From the NCBI GenBank assembly GCA_030949825.1, contig JAUZSC010000002.1, forward strand, positions 62,001-126,000: a DNA stretch of 64,000 bases, in the 5' to 3' direction. Position numbers and translations under genes: made by a program. The notes below the pieces were generated by a model, which worked only from the letters and a program-made list of their open reading frames with translations, was not told where the DNA came from and ran no database searches. The stretch comes from Sulfurimonas sp. GTDB lineage: Bacteria > Campylobacterota > Campylobacteria > Campylobacterales > Sulfurimonadaceae. Below are positions 1-9,196 of the stretch, in pieces. Positions within the stretch are counted from its first letter, which is position 1; each line of letters begins with the position of its first letter.

Positions 1-184
1 CACAAATGGAAGCCAATTTTTCATAACAACTGCACAAACAGCTTGGTTAAATGGAAGACATACTATTTTTGGACAAGCAACATCTGCATCATTTGGAGCA
101 ATCCAAAAGTTAAACAACATCCAAACTATGCGTGGTGACAGACCATTAGAACGCCAAGAGATAGTAAAAGCCTATATCAAATAA
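1..184 (+). CDS. peptidyl-prolyl cis-trans isomerase, cyclophilin type (3' end only)
   Basis: The reading frame is open from base 2 to the TAA at 182-184 and gives the C-terminal 60 residues of a cyclophilin. The conserved block [10 protein letters not shown], then [12 protein letters not shown], belongs to the PpiA/PpiB active-site region. Such enzymes isomerise Xaa-Pro bonds during folding. The 5' part lies outside the window, so the presence of a signal peptide, and hence cytoplasmic or periplasmic location, cannot be judged. Its stop codon overlaps the ATG of the phosphate transporter (TAATG), suggesting coupled translation. Confidence 0.85.
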   Translation, partial: TNGSQFFITTAQTAWLNGRHTIFGQATSASFGAIQKLNNIQTMRGDRPLERQEIVKAYIK

Positions 185-1838
185 TGATGGAAATTCAAAC
201 AATTTCCAAACTTGAAAAAGAAGCCCTCAAAGAAAGTAGTACAGACTTTGCACGACTAGGATTTGCTCTCTTTTTTATGATAGCGGTGCTTACCTATACT
301 TTTTTAAGTAATGGTGGCATCTCTAACAATATGTTCTTAGCAGTAGCCGCTCTTATAGGCGCTTATATGGCTATGAATATTGGTGCTAATGATGTAGCTA
401 ACAATGTTGGTCCAGCCGTTGGTTCTAAAGCTATGACGATGACAACCGCAATTATTATTGCTGCAATTTTTGAGGGTGCTGGTGCGCTTATCGCAGGTGG
501 CGAGGTTGTTAAGACTATCAAAAAAGGAATCATTGATATTTCTGCCTTTGGCGGGAATCCTGATCCTTTTATCTGGGCTATGATGGCGGCACTTTTAGCA
601 GCCGCACTTTGGCTTAACTTTGCAACGATGATGAAAGCTCCTGTTTCAACAACACACTCCATAGTTGGTGGTGTTATGGGTGCAGGAATTGCAGCAGCTG
701 GCTTTTCAATAGTAGACTGGGGGACAATGCTTAAAATCGCAGCATCTTGGGTTATATCTCCTGTTCTGGGTGGTGTCATTGCCGCAGGTTTTCTTTTAGC
801 CATTAAAAAATCCATTGTTTTTAAAGAAGATAAAGTTGAAGCAGCAAAAAAGTATGTTCCTATTTTTGTTGCTATTATGTCATTGGCTTTTGTTACTTAC
901 TTGACACTCAAAGGTCTTAAAAAAATCTGGCCACATATTCTTGAAACTATAAATATGCTTCCACTTGTTTCTTTTGAAATTGTAAAAAAACCAAGCCTAC
1001 TTACAGCGCTTATTTTAGGTACTTTTGTTGCGATTATTGTTTATGTTTTATTAGGCAAAAAACTTCAAAACTCGACAACAGAACTTGAAAATACTAAAGA
1101 TGCTGTAAATACATTGTTTACAGTCCCTCTTATTTTTGCAGCAGCCCTACTTTCATTTGCGCATGGTGCGAATGATGTAGCAAATGCTATTGGACCCTTA
1201 GCTGCAATTAACGACGCGGTTATTAACGGTGGAATCTCTTCTAAAGCAGAAATTCCCTTGTGGGTTATGGGTGTTGGAGCACTTGGTATTGCCTTAGGAT
1301 TAGGACTTTATGGACCTAAACTTATTCGTACAGTTGGTAGCGAGATTACAGAACTTGACCAAATTCGAGCCTTTTCTATTGCGATGGCAGCACTATCACA
1401 GTTATCATCGCTTCACAACTTGGTCTTCCAGTTAGTTCTACACATATTGCTATTGGTGGTGTTTTTGGTGTTGGATTTTTAAGAGAGTACTTACACCTTT
1501 CTGAGCCTAGTCGTTCAGTTACAGAAGATGAATTAGCTATTGCAGATGAACAAGAAACTTTAAGTAAGTATAAACAAGAAATAAAATCTATTGAATCTAA
1601 AAAAGAAAAAGAAGAAAATGATTATGAAAGAATCGTAGCACTCTATAAACTTATTAAAGATGAAAATAAAATCATTAAATCAACGAAAAAAACATATCAA
1701 ACAAACAAAAAAAGTTGAGTATGTAAAACGGGATGCAATGAAAAAGATTTTTGCCGCATGGCTCATTACAGTTCCGGCTGCTGCAACACTTGCCGCATTA
1801 TTGTTTTTTACAATAAAAGGGATTATGATTGGAGTTTA
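184..1838 (+). CDS. pit: PiT-family inorganic phosphate transporter, broken by two frameshifts
   Basis: The first segment (184-1482) has the duplicated PiT signature: GANDVANNVGPAVG near residue 67 and HGANDVANAIGPLAA near residue 325, separated by membrane helices. It should carry phosphate into the cell with a cation. Near 1396 the homologous frame shifts: beyond it another frame reads TITVIIASQLGLPVSSTHIA, which is the expected PiT sequence. A second shift lies in the A7 run at 1707-1713, where six A would restore the frame; after it come a linker and a last membrane helix ending at 1838. Rejoined, the protein is about 550 residues, a normal length. The stop overlaps that of folP, which converges on it. 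Start: ATG at 184 or 187. Sequencing error is more likely than a true pseudogene. Confidence 0.85.
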
Positions 1839-2975
1839 AACCTTCAATGCCTCAAAAACTCTCACTGCTTGAACATGTTCTTTTACATCATGTACTCGCA
1901 GTATAGATGCACCATTTCTAAGAGACTCTAGATGCAAGGCTAATGTCCCTGCCAATCTTTCTTCAACCCTAGATACTACTATAGAATCAATCATTGATTT
2001 TCTCGAAGCTCCTACGAGTAACTCTTTTCCTAAGCTTAAAAAGTGTTCTAAGTTTTTTATAAGTCGTAAATTATCTTCTAGTGTTTTTCCAAACCCGATT
2101 CCAACATCTAAGATTATATCTTTGACACCTAAACTCTCAGCATTAGCAATTCTGTCTTCAAAAAAAGAATAAATGTCACTTAAAAGAGAATCGTAACTTG
2201 GATTATCTTGCATAGTTTGTGGTCTGCCTTGCATATGCATGAGTACGGCAGATGCATCATAAGATGCACAGAGCTTGCATACCTCATCATTGCACAAGCC
2301 TGCGATGTCATTCACTATGCTAAAACCACTCTCTAAGGCATACGATATAACTTTTGGTTCATAACTATCTATACTGAATTTCACTTGATTGTAGAGCTTA
2401 TTTGAAGACACTACATCGAGTATTGGTTTTACTCTTTGGAGTTCTTCATCTGCATCTACACTCAAAGCCCCAGGACGGGAGGAAACTCCACCAATATCTA
2501 TAATTGCCGCACCCTTTTCTATCATCTCCTCGATTCTCTCTTGTGCATTAGCACCTCTAAATCTGCTCCCTGAAAAAAAACTATCATCATTAGCATTCAG
2601 CACACCCATTATTTTTATCTCTTTATTTTTTTTTACCTTTAAAATATCTGTTAATGTATGTGCTAAATCCTTAAGTCCAAAAGGTTGCGCTAACTCTTTT
2701 TTAGAAAGTGTTTTGAGTTGCTGATGCGTAGCGATTAATATGCAATCTACAAAAGGCTCTTTTGCAATAACCGTCCCGCGAGGTACAGCTAAATCTGCTC
2801 CAATAGAGAGAGCATCTTGTTTAAGTATATTTGCCCCACCAACATGTAAGTCTTTAATGTAAATAATATGATGTTTCATCTTTGAAGCCAAAATACTAAC
2901 TCCTCCGCCATCCACACCGAGTTTTTTTAGTAAGTACGCAGCATCTACATCATTTGATAATTTTTCAACTAGCAT
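1836..2975 (-). CDS. folP: dihydropteroate synthase
   Basis: Condenses p-aminobenzoate with dihydropterin pyrophosphate in folate synthesis and is the sulfonamide target. The core starts near residue 120 with KIMGVLNANDDSFFSG, followed by GAAIIDIGGVSSRPGA, the VNDIAG strand, MHMQGRPQTMQ, DVGIGFGKTLEDN, GASRKSMI and RVHDVKEH, all in normal DHPS order. About 118 extra N-terminal residues precede the core; a long N-terminus is also seen in Helicobacter and Campylobacter FolP, so the 379-residue length is not odd. Last gene of the rppH-side minus-strand operon; it abuts holB with no gap, and its stop overlaps the convergent pit gene by 3 bp. Confidence 0.95.
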   Translation of the reverse strand: MLVEKLSNDVDAAYLLKKLGVDGGGVSILASKMKHHIIYIKDLHVGGANILKQDALSIGADLAVPRGTVIAKEPFVDCILIATHQQLKTLSKKELAQPFGLKDLAHTLTDILKVKKNKEIKIMGVLNANDDSFFSGSRFRGANAQERIEEMIEKGAAIIDIGGVSSRPGALSVDADEELQRVKPILDVVSSNKLYNQVKFSIDSYEPKVISYALESGFSIVNDIAGLCNDEVCKLCASYDASAVLMHMQGRPQTMQDNPSYDSLLSDIYSFFEDRIANAESLGVKDIILDVGIGFGKTLEDNLRLIKNLEHFLSLGKELLVGASRKSMIDSIVVSRVEERLAGTLALHLESLRNGASILRVHDVKEHVQAVRVFEALKV

Positions 2976-3593
2976 CTATCGCTCGTTTACAAAACTCATA
3001 ATGAGCATAGACAAAACATTTTGCGGTTTTGCATTTACTTCGAGTAATCTGTATGCCTTATCAAAGTTCTCTAACTGACGAGCAGAGAGTAAGAGCTTAT
3101 CTGTCACTGTTGCTCGCATATAAAGTGCTTCAACTAAGTCTTTAGCATCTGCCTTAGCTATCCGTGCATGTTCTTTTAAAAAAGCAAACACAGATGCATA
3201 ATCAATTTTTAAAAGATTTAAGTTCACTTGGATTATCTCATGTTTAGTATCAGTCATAACGAGTGGCAAACGCGAACGAACAGTTGGAAGAAGATTTGAT
3301 TTTGTAGGCGATATAATAATAAATTCTATATTCCTAGGTGGTTCTTCTAGGACTTTTAAAAGTGCATTTTGAGAGATGACATTAAAACTTTTTGCTGCAA
3401 GGATTATGTATTTAGTTTGGGACTCACTTATATAAGATTCTGCTATTGCTGCCTTAGCATGCTCAAGCTTAAACTCACCATCTTCAACAAAACTTACAAC
3501 TCTGTTTGGAGCAAGTGACTCTTTTAAGCTTTCATAAGTCCCCTCTATATCCGAACTTATCAGTATGTGACTCTTTTTAGTCTCATCAATCAA
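2976..3593 (-). CDS. holB: DNA polymerase III subunit delta' (short form)
   Basis: Clamp-loader subunit of the replicative polymerase. It is 205 residues, much shorter than the 334 of E. coli, as is usual in this phylum. The conserved block ALLKVLEEPPRNIEFIII followed by TVRSRLP is diagnostic of the clamp-loader AAA+ fold; no Walker A motif is visible, in keeping with delta' being catalytically inactive. It overlaps hobA by 8 bp and abuts folP, so the three genes are probably translated together. The same order holB-folP next to hobA is found, from memory, in H. pylori and C. jejuni. Confidence 0.92.
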   Translation of the reverse strand: MIDETKKSHILISSDIEGTYESLKESLAPNRVVSFVEDGEFKLEHAKAAIAESYISESQTKYIILAAKSFNVISQNALLKVLEEPPRNIEFIIISPTKSNLLPTVRSRLPLVMTDTKHEIIQVNLNLLKIDYASVFAFLKEHARIAKADAKDLVEALYMRATVTDKLLLSARQLENFDKAYRLLEVNAKPQNVLSMLIMSFVNER

Positions 3594-4146
3594 GATCGAC
3601 CTCTCCGAACATAGCCGCGTTAAGTGAAGCGTTAAAAAGTCTATAGAGTTGTAAAAGTTTTATATCCAGATGCGAATCGTATGATTTTAAAGTAAAAGCA
3701 TTATTCAACTCTTCATCAAAAAGCCAAAAATAAGCGTCATCTTTTCTTTTTGCAATATCAGAGCGTTTATCATCTCCAATTCCTATATACCAAAAAATAT
3801 AATTATCTTTGTACGAGAGAGAAATCATGTCATCTACAATATCAATCATTTCTCCACCATTGATATTATTATAATGGATATAAAGACTATCTATGCTTAC
3901 TATAGGGATGATTGGTCTATCTATTTTATCATTGTTTATAGATGACAAAATATAATTTTCAAACCATTTTCTTTTCTCGTCTGTGATAAGAATAATTGTC
4001 TTACCCTCAAGTATACTTGATAATGCGGCAGATGAAGTAGCCGCCCAGTTAAACCTTTGTTCTTCTAGCCAACTAAGTGCCCCATCTTCATCCCGAATGG
4101 CATCAAGACTCCATTGAGGAAAATCTGGTTGATAATCACTCACCAA
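3586..4146 (-). CDS. hobA: HobA, DnaA-binding initiation factor
   Basis: HobA binds domain I of DnaA and promotes its oligomerisation at oriC; it is the Campylobacterota counterpart of DiaA. This 186-residue protein closely follows the family: WSLDAIRDEDGALSWLEEQR at the N-terminus, GKTIILITDEKRKWFENYI, RPIIPIVSIDSLY, FWYIGIGDDKRSDIAKR, and LLQLYRLFNASLNAAMFGEV at the C-terminus. No SIS-domain motifs of DiaA remain obvious. It sits between holB and lysC as in H. pylori (HP1229-HP1231) and C. jejuni. The gene is phylum-restricted and is the best single marker in the window for the Campylobacterota. Confidence 0.95.
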   Translation of the reverse strand: MVSDYQPDFPQWSLDAIRDEDGALSWLEEQRFNWAATSSAALSSILEGKTIILITDEKRKWFENYILSSINNDKIDRPIIPIVSIDSLYIHYNNINGGEMIDIVDDMISLSYKDNYIFWYIGIGDDKRSDIAKRKDDAYFWLFDEELNNAFTLKSYDSHLDIKLLQLYRLFNASLNAAMFGEVDLD

Positions 4147-4148
4147 AG

Positions 4149-5360
4149 CTACTTATCTAACTCATAAGCATCATGTAAACCACGAACAGCAAGCTCCGCA
4201 TATTTTTCATCGATTACCATAGATACTTTGATTTCTGAAGTTGAAATCATATTGATGTTGATGTTGTTATCTGCCATTGTTGAAAAAGCTTTTGCAGCAA
4301 CTCCTGCATGTGATTTCATTCCAACACCTACAACAGATACTTTACAAATATCTTCATTGTAAGAATCATCTTTTATATCGCCTTTTTGAACAAAGGTATC
4401 AACAATTGCTTTAGCCCCTAAAAGCTCGCTTACGGGAACTGTAAAATCTATGTTTGTTGTTCCATCATGTGCTTTGTTTTGAATAATAACATCGATGTTT
4501 ACTTCCGCCTCTGCTAACTTGTTAAAAATATCTGAAGCAATCCCAGGCTTGTCTTTAACACCCATCAATGAGATGCGTGCTTGATTTCTGTCTAATGCGA
4601 TTCCGCTTACTAATGGTGCTTCCATAATATTTTCTTCCCTTGTTATTAATGTTCCCTCTTCATCAGAGAAACTCGTTCTCGTTACAAGATTTACATTTAG
4701 TTTTTTTGCCATCTCAACCGAACGGTTTTGTAAAACCTTTGCACCCATAGATGCAAGTTCTAGCATCTCATCGTAAGATATTTTATCTAACTTTTTTGCC
4801 TTAGATTCTATACGAGGGTCAGTTGTGTAGATGCCACTTACATCGGTGTATATCTCACATAAGTCAGCCTTTAAAGCTCCAGCGATTGCCACAGCAGACA
4901 AGTCACTTCCACCACGACCTAGTGTAGTTACATCGCCCTTTGCATTGACACCTTGAAAACCTGCAATAACGAGAATCTTGCCCTCTTTAATAGCACACTT
5001 CATCGTGTCGGTGTTGATATCTTCGATTCTAGCTTTAGTGTGTGAGTTGTCCGTTAAAATCCCAGCTTTACGACCTGTCATCGCAGTAGAGTTATGACCC
5101 ATTTCTTGTAAGGCGATTGAGACTAACGCAGCCGTTACGCGTTCACCCGAACTTAAAAGCATATCCATCTCAGCACTCGCAGGATTTTTTGAAAAATGCT
5201 CAGCGTAGCCAACAAGTTTGTTTGTTTCTCCACTCATAGCCGAGACAACAACTACAACCGAGTTCCCTTTCTTTACAGTTTTACTGACACGCGCGGCAAC
5301 ATTTTCTATACGGTCTAAATCACCAACACTTGTTCCACCAAATTTTTGAACTATTAGCAT
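4149..5360 (-). CDS. lysC: aspartate kinase
   Basis: Phosphorylates aspartate, the first step toward lysine/diaminopimelate, threonine and methionine. The 403-residue protein has the kinase start VQKFGGTSVGDLDRIENVA, the TLGRGGSDLSAVAIA nucleotide-binding block and two C-terminal ACT domains (about 265-330 and 342-400) typical of feedback-regulated single-chain enzymes. It starts one base after the rppH stop codon and is followed two bases later by hobA, so it is inside the rppH-lysC-hobA-holB-folP operon. Confidence 0.95.
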   Translation of the reverse strand: MLIVQKFGGTSVGDLDRIENVAARVSKTVKKGNSVVVVVSAMSGETNKLVGYAEHFSKNPASAEMDMLLSSGERVTAALVSIALQEMGHNSTAMTGRKAGILTDNSHTKARIEDINTDTMKCAIKEGKILVIAGFQGVNAKGDVTTLGRGGSDLSAVAIAGALKADLCEIYTDVSGIYTTDPRIESKAKKLDKISYDEMLELASMGAKVLQNRSVEMAKKLNVNLVTRTSFSDEEGTLITREENIMEAPLVSGIALDRNQARISLMGVKDKPGIASDIFNKLAEAEVNIDVIIQNKAHDGTTNIDFTVPVSELLGAKAIVDTFVQKGDIKDDSYNEDICKVSVVGVGMKSHAGVAAKAFSTMADNNININMISTSEIKVSMVIDEKYAELAVRGLHDAYELDK

Positions 5361-5832
5361 CTATAAAAGCCCTTCTTCTTTAAAATATTTTATAACTTTT
5401 TCGTACACAGTTTTTTTGAAATGTGCTGTCATACTCAAAACATCTTCAAGACTTACAAATTTGTAATCATCAAACTCGGGGTGTTGTGTATCAAGATTGA
5501 TTTTTGCATCCTCATCGAGTTTAAGTAAAAAATATCTTTGTGTCTGCCCTTTATAAGGCTTCATTTTTATAGAAATCTTACTTGGGAAGTCATACGAAAT
5601 CCACTCAGGATACTCAGCTACTATGCTTACTTTATTGGTACCAATCTCTTCTTCAAGTTCACGAAAAAGCGCTTCTTTAACTTCTTCACCCTCATCGATT
5701 CCACCTTGGGGAAATTGCCACATATCTTCTAAGTCATTTCTTTGCGCAATAAAAATTTCTTTTTTTTTGTGGGTAATTGTTTGACACAATAATCATCGCT
5801 ACATTTGGACGGTACAAATCTTCTTTGCTCAT
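5361..5832 (-). CDS. rppH: RNA pyrophosphohydrolase (Nudix), frameshifted near its start
   Basis: Nudix hydrolase that removes pyrophosphate from the 5' end of mRNA. The Nudix box is complete: GGIDEGEEVKEALFRELEEEIG matches G-x5-E-x7-REU-x-EE-x-GU, and PQGGIDEGE is typical of RppH rather than of dinucleotide hydrolases. The true start is the ATG at 5832 (MSKEDLYRPNVAMIIVSN...). The A9 run of the coding strand (T run 5760-5768) has one base too many: with eight A the frame joins to KKEIFIAQRNDLEDMW. As it stands only a shorter frame beginning at 5789 is open. A TATAAT box on the minus strand at 5873-5878 is placed to start the operon. Confidence 0.88.
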
Positions 5833-5872
5833 TTAGTTACCTAATTTAATCTTGTTTGTTATTATTAACGCG

Positions 5873-5878
5873 ATTATA
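5873..5878 (-). promoter_or_regulatory. -10 box for the rppH-lysC-hobA-holB-folP operon
   Basis: TATAAT on the minus strand, about 40 nt upstream of the rppH ATG at 5832. Nothing else lies between it and the gene, and all five genes below are closely spaced. No clear -35 is visible, which is normal for this phylum. Confidence 0.5.
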
Positions 5879-5940
5879 CTAAAGAAGCGATTAAAATAAT
5901 ATAATAGCAAAAACAAAGAGCTTCCTAAGTAGAAATTAAA

Positions 5941-5946
5941 TACAAT
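5941..5946 (+). promoter_or_regulatory. TACAAT -10-like box six bases before the DUF4403 start
   Basis: TACAAT is followed by CCACTT and then the ATG at 5953, placing transcription start on or next to the start codon. No Shine-Dalgarno sequence is visible. A perfect TATAAT at 5900-5905 is an alternative that would give a leader of about 40 nt. Confidence 0.4.
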
Positions 5947-5952
5947 CCACTT

Positions 5953-7455
5953 ATGAAATTACTCAGACATTTTATTTACTTATTGCTATTGTCTTTTTCA
6001 ATCCTAGATGCAGCAAATAATGAGAAGATATCTCAGCCCATTTATAAAGAACCTCAAATATATTTTGAAAAAAAAGACTCACTTATACAAGTGCCTATCA
6101 GCATAGATGCGCAGGAGATTAAAGAAGCTATTTTAAGACAACTCAAAACGCCACTTTCTTCGGGTATAACGGGTGAACTTATAAAAAAAGAACTCTATAA
6201 AATACTCAAAATTCAAGCACAAGTGAACTACAAAGTACATTTAATAAATTTAAAAGTATCTTTTGAAGGTGCAAAAATTAAAATAATGAGTAGTTATTTT
6301 TTTGATTTCTCGCTTGATTACAAACAGGATGCTCTCTCTTTTATTCCCAAGTTTAAAATCAAAGGAGCATTGGATGGAAAAGCTTATGGAGATCTCCATT
6401 TTGTTGGAGATATACAAATTACAAAAGATACCAAGTTTATTCTCAAAGTGTCTCAAAAAAATGTGAAGATAAAATTTACAAAAGTAGAAATTCCATCTCT
6501 TTTAAATAAACTCAAATTTTTAAAACTAGCAGATGCAGAGTTATATCTTGCACAGAAGTATTTTGAAAAAACAATACATAAGCGCATCTATGACGAAATA
6601 AACAAGCAAATATTAATCAAGCAAGTCGATATAAAACTCTCTTCTAGGATTCAAGCCCTTGTATACAGCAACTCCTTTGCTTGGAAGATTTCAAAAGACT
6701 TATGGTTACTTCCTAGACCTAAAAAAGTTGCCTTAACACAGGTTCATACACACAATGGAGAAGAATCAAATAAGCTCTTTATTAATGTTGGTATCACTGC
6801 TCAACCCAAACTTGTGACAAGTACAGACAAACCCTTTTCACAACATAAAAAAAACATTCCTATAGCCCTTGAGTCATTTGAGCCTAAAGTATATCTTTAT
6901 CCAAGCATACATTTACAGTACAAATACATCGAAAAAAGAATCCAAAAGGAGTTCAATGCTTATATCTATAAAAGCTATGCCGACACTCCTTATATTGTTG
7001 AAAATATAAAGCTTTATCCAAGTGATAAAAAGCTCGTTATCGCAGTTGATTTAGTCGATAAAATCACTAAAGAAAAAATACTTACATTTTATTTATGGGG
7101 AACTCCACATCTCGATGCCGTGTCGCAAATAGTACAACTTAAAGATTTAGACTATACGCATGACTCTAAAAATGTTCTCATCCAAACAGCTGACTGGATT
7201 CTCGATGATGCGATTAAAAACTTGATTCAAAGTAAAAGTAGTTTTAATTATTCTAAAGAGTTGTCTAAGCTCTCAAAAAAAGTTTCTTCTATACAAAGGA
7301 CAACACTCAATGGTACACTTAGTGGTCAAACGAAAAGCATTAGTATTGAAAATATATATACAGCCAAAGATGCTTTAGTAATTACCCTTAATGCAAAAGG
7401 TATAATGTCTTACGCACTTAAAATAAAAGAAAAAAGGACTTACGATGCACGATGA
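5953..7455 (+). CDS. DUF4403 family exported protein
   Basis: A 500-residue protein with an N-terminal hydrophobic signal (about residues 5-20, ending near LDA|AN), so probably exported to the periplasm. I place it in DUF4403 from the SLIQVPISIDAQ strand after the signal and the late FYLWGTPHLDAVSQIVQLKDLDY block followed by TADWILDDAIK. The sequence is rich in alternating strand-like segments and appears to hold two related halves, each opening with a VPI(S)I/IPIAL motif. The function of DUF4403 is not established. It stands between rppH and hemW, where I recall no such gene in C. jejuni, and its end overlaps the next small gene by 11 bp. Confidence 0.75.
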   Translation: MKLLRHFIYLLLLSFSILDAANNEKISQPIYKEPQIYFEKKDSLIQVPISIDAQEIKEAILRQLKTPLSSGITGELIKKELYKILKIQAQVNYKVHLINLKVSFEGAKIKIMSSYFFDFSLDYKQDALSFIPKFKIKGALDGKAYGDLHFVGDIQITKDTKFILKVSQKNVKIKFTKVEIPSLLNKLKFLKLADAELYLAQKYFEKTIHKRIYDEINKQILIKQVDIKLSSRIQALVYSNSFAWKISKDLWLLPRPKKVALTQVHTHNGEESNKLFINVGITAQPKLVTSTDKPFSQHKKNIPIALESFEPKVYLYPSIHLQYKYIEKRIQKEFNAYIYKSYADTPYIVENIKLYPSDKKLVIAVDLVDKITKEKILTFYLWGTPHLDAVSQIVQLKDLDYTHDSKNVLIQTADWILDDAIKNLIQSKSSFNYSKELSKLSKKVSSIQRTTLNGTLSGQTKSISIENIYTAKDALVITLNAKGIMSYALKIKEKRTYDAR

Positions 7456-7681
7456 ATATTCTCAAAAAATGATAGAGGCTTACATAGGAAAAGAAGAAAA
7501 AACACTTTGCTACCAATTGGCCTTTGAAAGATTCAATATTAATGGTGTAGCAACAAAAATCGAAACTATGCGTCAAGTAGGTGGTTACCACCAATGGGTT
7601 GTTTGGGTTTATGCAATTTGTGCAACACTTATTATCGCTGGTTTTTCTTCGGTTTTCATCATACCTGCATTAGCATTTTAA
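7445..7681 (+). CDS. small single-helix membrane protein, unknown
   Basis: A 78-residue protein with a soluble N-terminus (EAYIGKEEKTLCYQLAFERF) and one strong membrane segment at about residues 51-76. The first 35 residues resemble the start of DUF2628 proteins (YIG...YQ.AF..F...G), but the tryptophan-rich part of that family is missing, so I do not assign it. It overlaps the DUF4403 gene by 11 bp and ends 12 bp before hemW, so it is probably co-transcribed with both. Confidence 0.6.
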   Translation: MHDEYSQKMIEAYIGKEEKTLCYQLAFERFNINGVATKIETMRQVGGYHQWVVWVYAICATLIIAGFSSVFIIPALAF

Positions 7682-7693
7682 GCCAAACGAAGT

Positions 7694-8749
7694 ATGCTTC
7701 TTTATATTCATATACCCTTTTGTGATTCTAAATGTTCTTACTGTGCATTTAACTCTTATGTTGATAAATTCCATCTAAAGAGTGCTTATATGAAAGCCCT
7801 CGAGATTCAGCTCCAGCATGAACTGCATAGGTTTCATGCATCTGACAACTCAATAGAATCTATTTTTATTGGAGGAGGAACTCCTTCTACGGTTGAGCCT
7901 TCTTTATACAAGACGATTTTTGAGATGCTGCGCCCCTATATAAAAGATGGTATTGAAATAACAAGCGAAGCAAACCCAAACAGTGCTACAAAAGAATGGC
8001 TCGGTGGAATGCAAGAACTTGGAGTAAATCGTATAAGTTTTGGAGTACAAAGTTTCAATAAAGAGAAACTAAAAGTTTTAAATCGAGCACATTCAAAAGA
8101 AGATGCAATTAGCGCTATAAAAACAGCTAAGGCCTTAGGCTTTAAAAACCTCTCACTTGATTTGATTTATGCGACCTTAGGTGATTCACAAGAACTTTTA
8201 GAAAAGGACTTAAAAATCGCTTTTTCTCTACCTATAAATCATCTTAGTGCTTATGCGCTCACCATAGAAGAAGGCACGCCCTTTGAGACGAAGCCGCATA
8301 TGTCAAAAGAGATTTTAGAAACTACTTCCTGGCTTTTTAAAAGCATAGAAGATGCCGGATTTAAACAGTATGAGATTAGTAATTTTGGAACTTATAAAAG
8401 TACTCACAATCTTGGATACTGGCAATACAAAGACTATATAGGTTTAGGAAGTGGCGCAGTTGGAAAACTTGATTTAGAGAGATATTATCCTACTACGGAC
8501 ATAGAAAAATACATAAAAAATCCTTTAGGTATTCGAGTTGAAGAACTCGATGCAGACGATAAAAAAATAGAACAAATGTTTTTAGGTTTTCGCTCCTTTA
8601 TTGGTGTTTCACAAAAGCTTCTCAACAAAGAAGAACTCAATCAAGCGATGATCCTTTGCGAAGAAGAAAAAATCTACCTCAAAGATGAAATATTTTACAA
8701 TCTAAACTATCTTTTAGCTGATGAGATTAGTCTCTTTATAGCTTCTTAA
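7694..8749 (+). CDS. hemW: HemW-like radical SAM protein (coproporphyrinogen III oxidase-like)
   Basis: The N-terminus LYIHIPFCDSKCSYCAFNS carries the CxxxCxxC radical SAM cluster motif in the HemN/HemW setting, followed by IFIGGGTPS and RISFGVQSFN. At 351 residues it has the HemW length and lacks the N-terminal extension of true HemN; HemW is a heme chaperone rather than a coproporphyrinogen dehydrogenase. Placed upstream of tatB-tatC-queA, in the same order as I recall for C. jejuni. Confidence 0.9.
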   Translation: MLLYIHIPFCDSKCSYCAFNSYVDKFHLKSAYMKALEIQLQHELHRFHASDNSIESIFIGGGTPSTVEPSLYKTIFEMLRPYIKDGIEITSEANPNSATKEWLGGMQELGVNRISFGVQSFNKEKLKVLNRAHSKEDAISAIKTAKALGFKNLSLDLIYATLGDSQELLEKDLKIAFSLPINHLSAYALTIEEGTPFETKPHMSKEILETTSWLFKSIEDAGFKQYEISNFGTYKSTHNLGYWQYKDYIGLGSGAVGKLDLERYYPTTDIEKYIKNPLGIRVEELDADDKKIEQMFLGFRSFIGVSQKLLNKEELNQAMILCEEEKIYLKDEIFYNLNYLLADEISLFIAS

Positions 8750-8803
8750 AGTTATTTTGTGATAGAATCTCCATCTTATATTATAAATTTTTAAAGGTTT
8801 CAT

Positions 8804-9196
8804 ATGTTTGGAATGGGTTTTACCGAAATACTAATTATTTTAGTTATTGCAATATTGTTCTTAGGTCCAGATAAACTGCCATCTGCGATGGTAGATATTG
8901 CTAAGTTTTTCAGACAGATGAAATCAACTGTTGGGACAATGAAAGACTCTCTTGAAGAAGAGATGAATGTAAGTGAGATTAAGCAAGAAGCGCTCGCTTA
9001 TAAAAAACAACTCTTAGATGCACAAGATGACATCAAAAAATCAACAGGTATTGCTGACCTTGGTGCCGAATTAGGGGACTTAAATGATGACATCATGGAT
9101 GACATTGAAGACAAACCTGAGGTAAAAGAAGAAAAAGTTACATTTAAAAAGAAAAAGAAGACAAAGAAAAATGATGAAGAGAATATAGATGTTTGA
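8804..9196 (+). CDS. tatB: Sec-independent translocase protein TatB
   Basis: Component of the twin-arginine export system for folded proteins. The start MFGMGFTEILIILVIAILFLG is the classic TatA/B membrane helix with a hinge at GPDKLP, then an amphipathic helix (residues 22-45) and an acidic, then lysine-rich tail. The direct 8-bp overlap with tatC supports TatB rather than TatA. A TATATTATAA-like AT-rich box and an AAAGG ribosome site lie just upstream. Confidence 0.9.
   Translation: MFGMGFTEILIILVIAILFLGPDKLPSAMVDIAKFFRQMKSTVGTMKDSLEEEMNVSEIKQEALAYKKQLLDAQDDIKKSTGIADLGAELGDLNDDIMDDIEDKPEVKEEKVTFKKKKKTKKNDEENIDV

Noticed and set aside
363-815. Long open frames on the strand opposite pit and other membrane-protein genes
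   Set aside because: These are antisense shadows with no ribosome site or recognisable domain, and the real gene on the other strand has clear family motifs.
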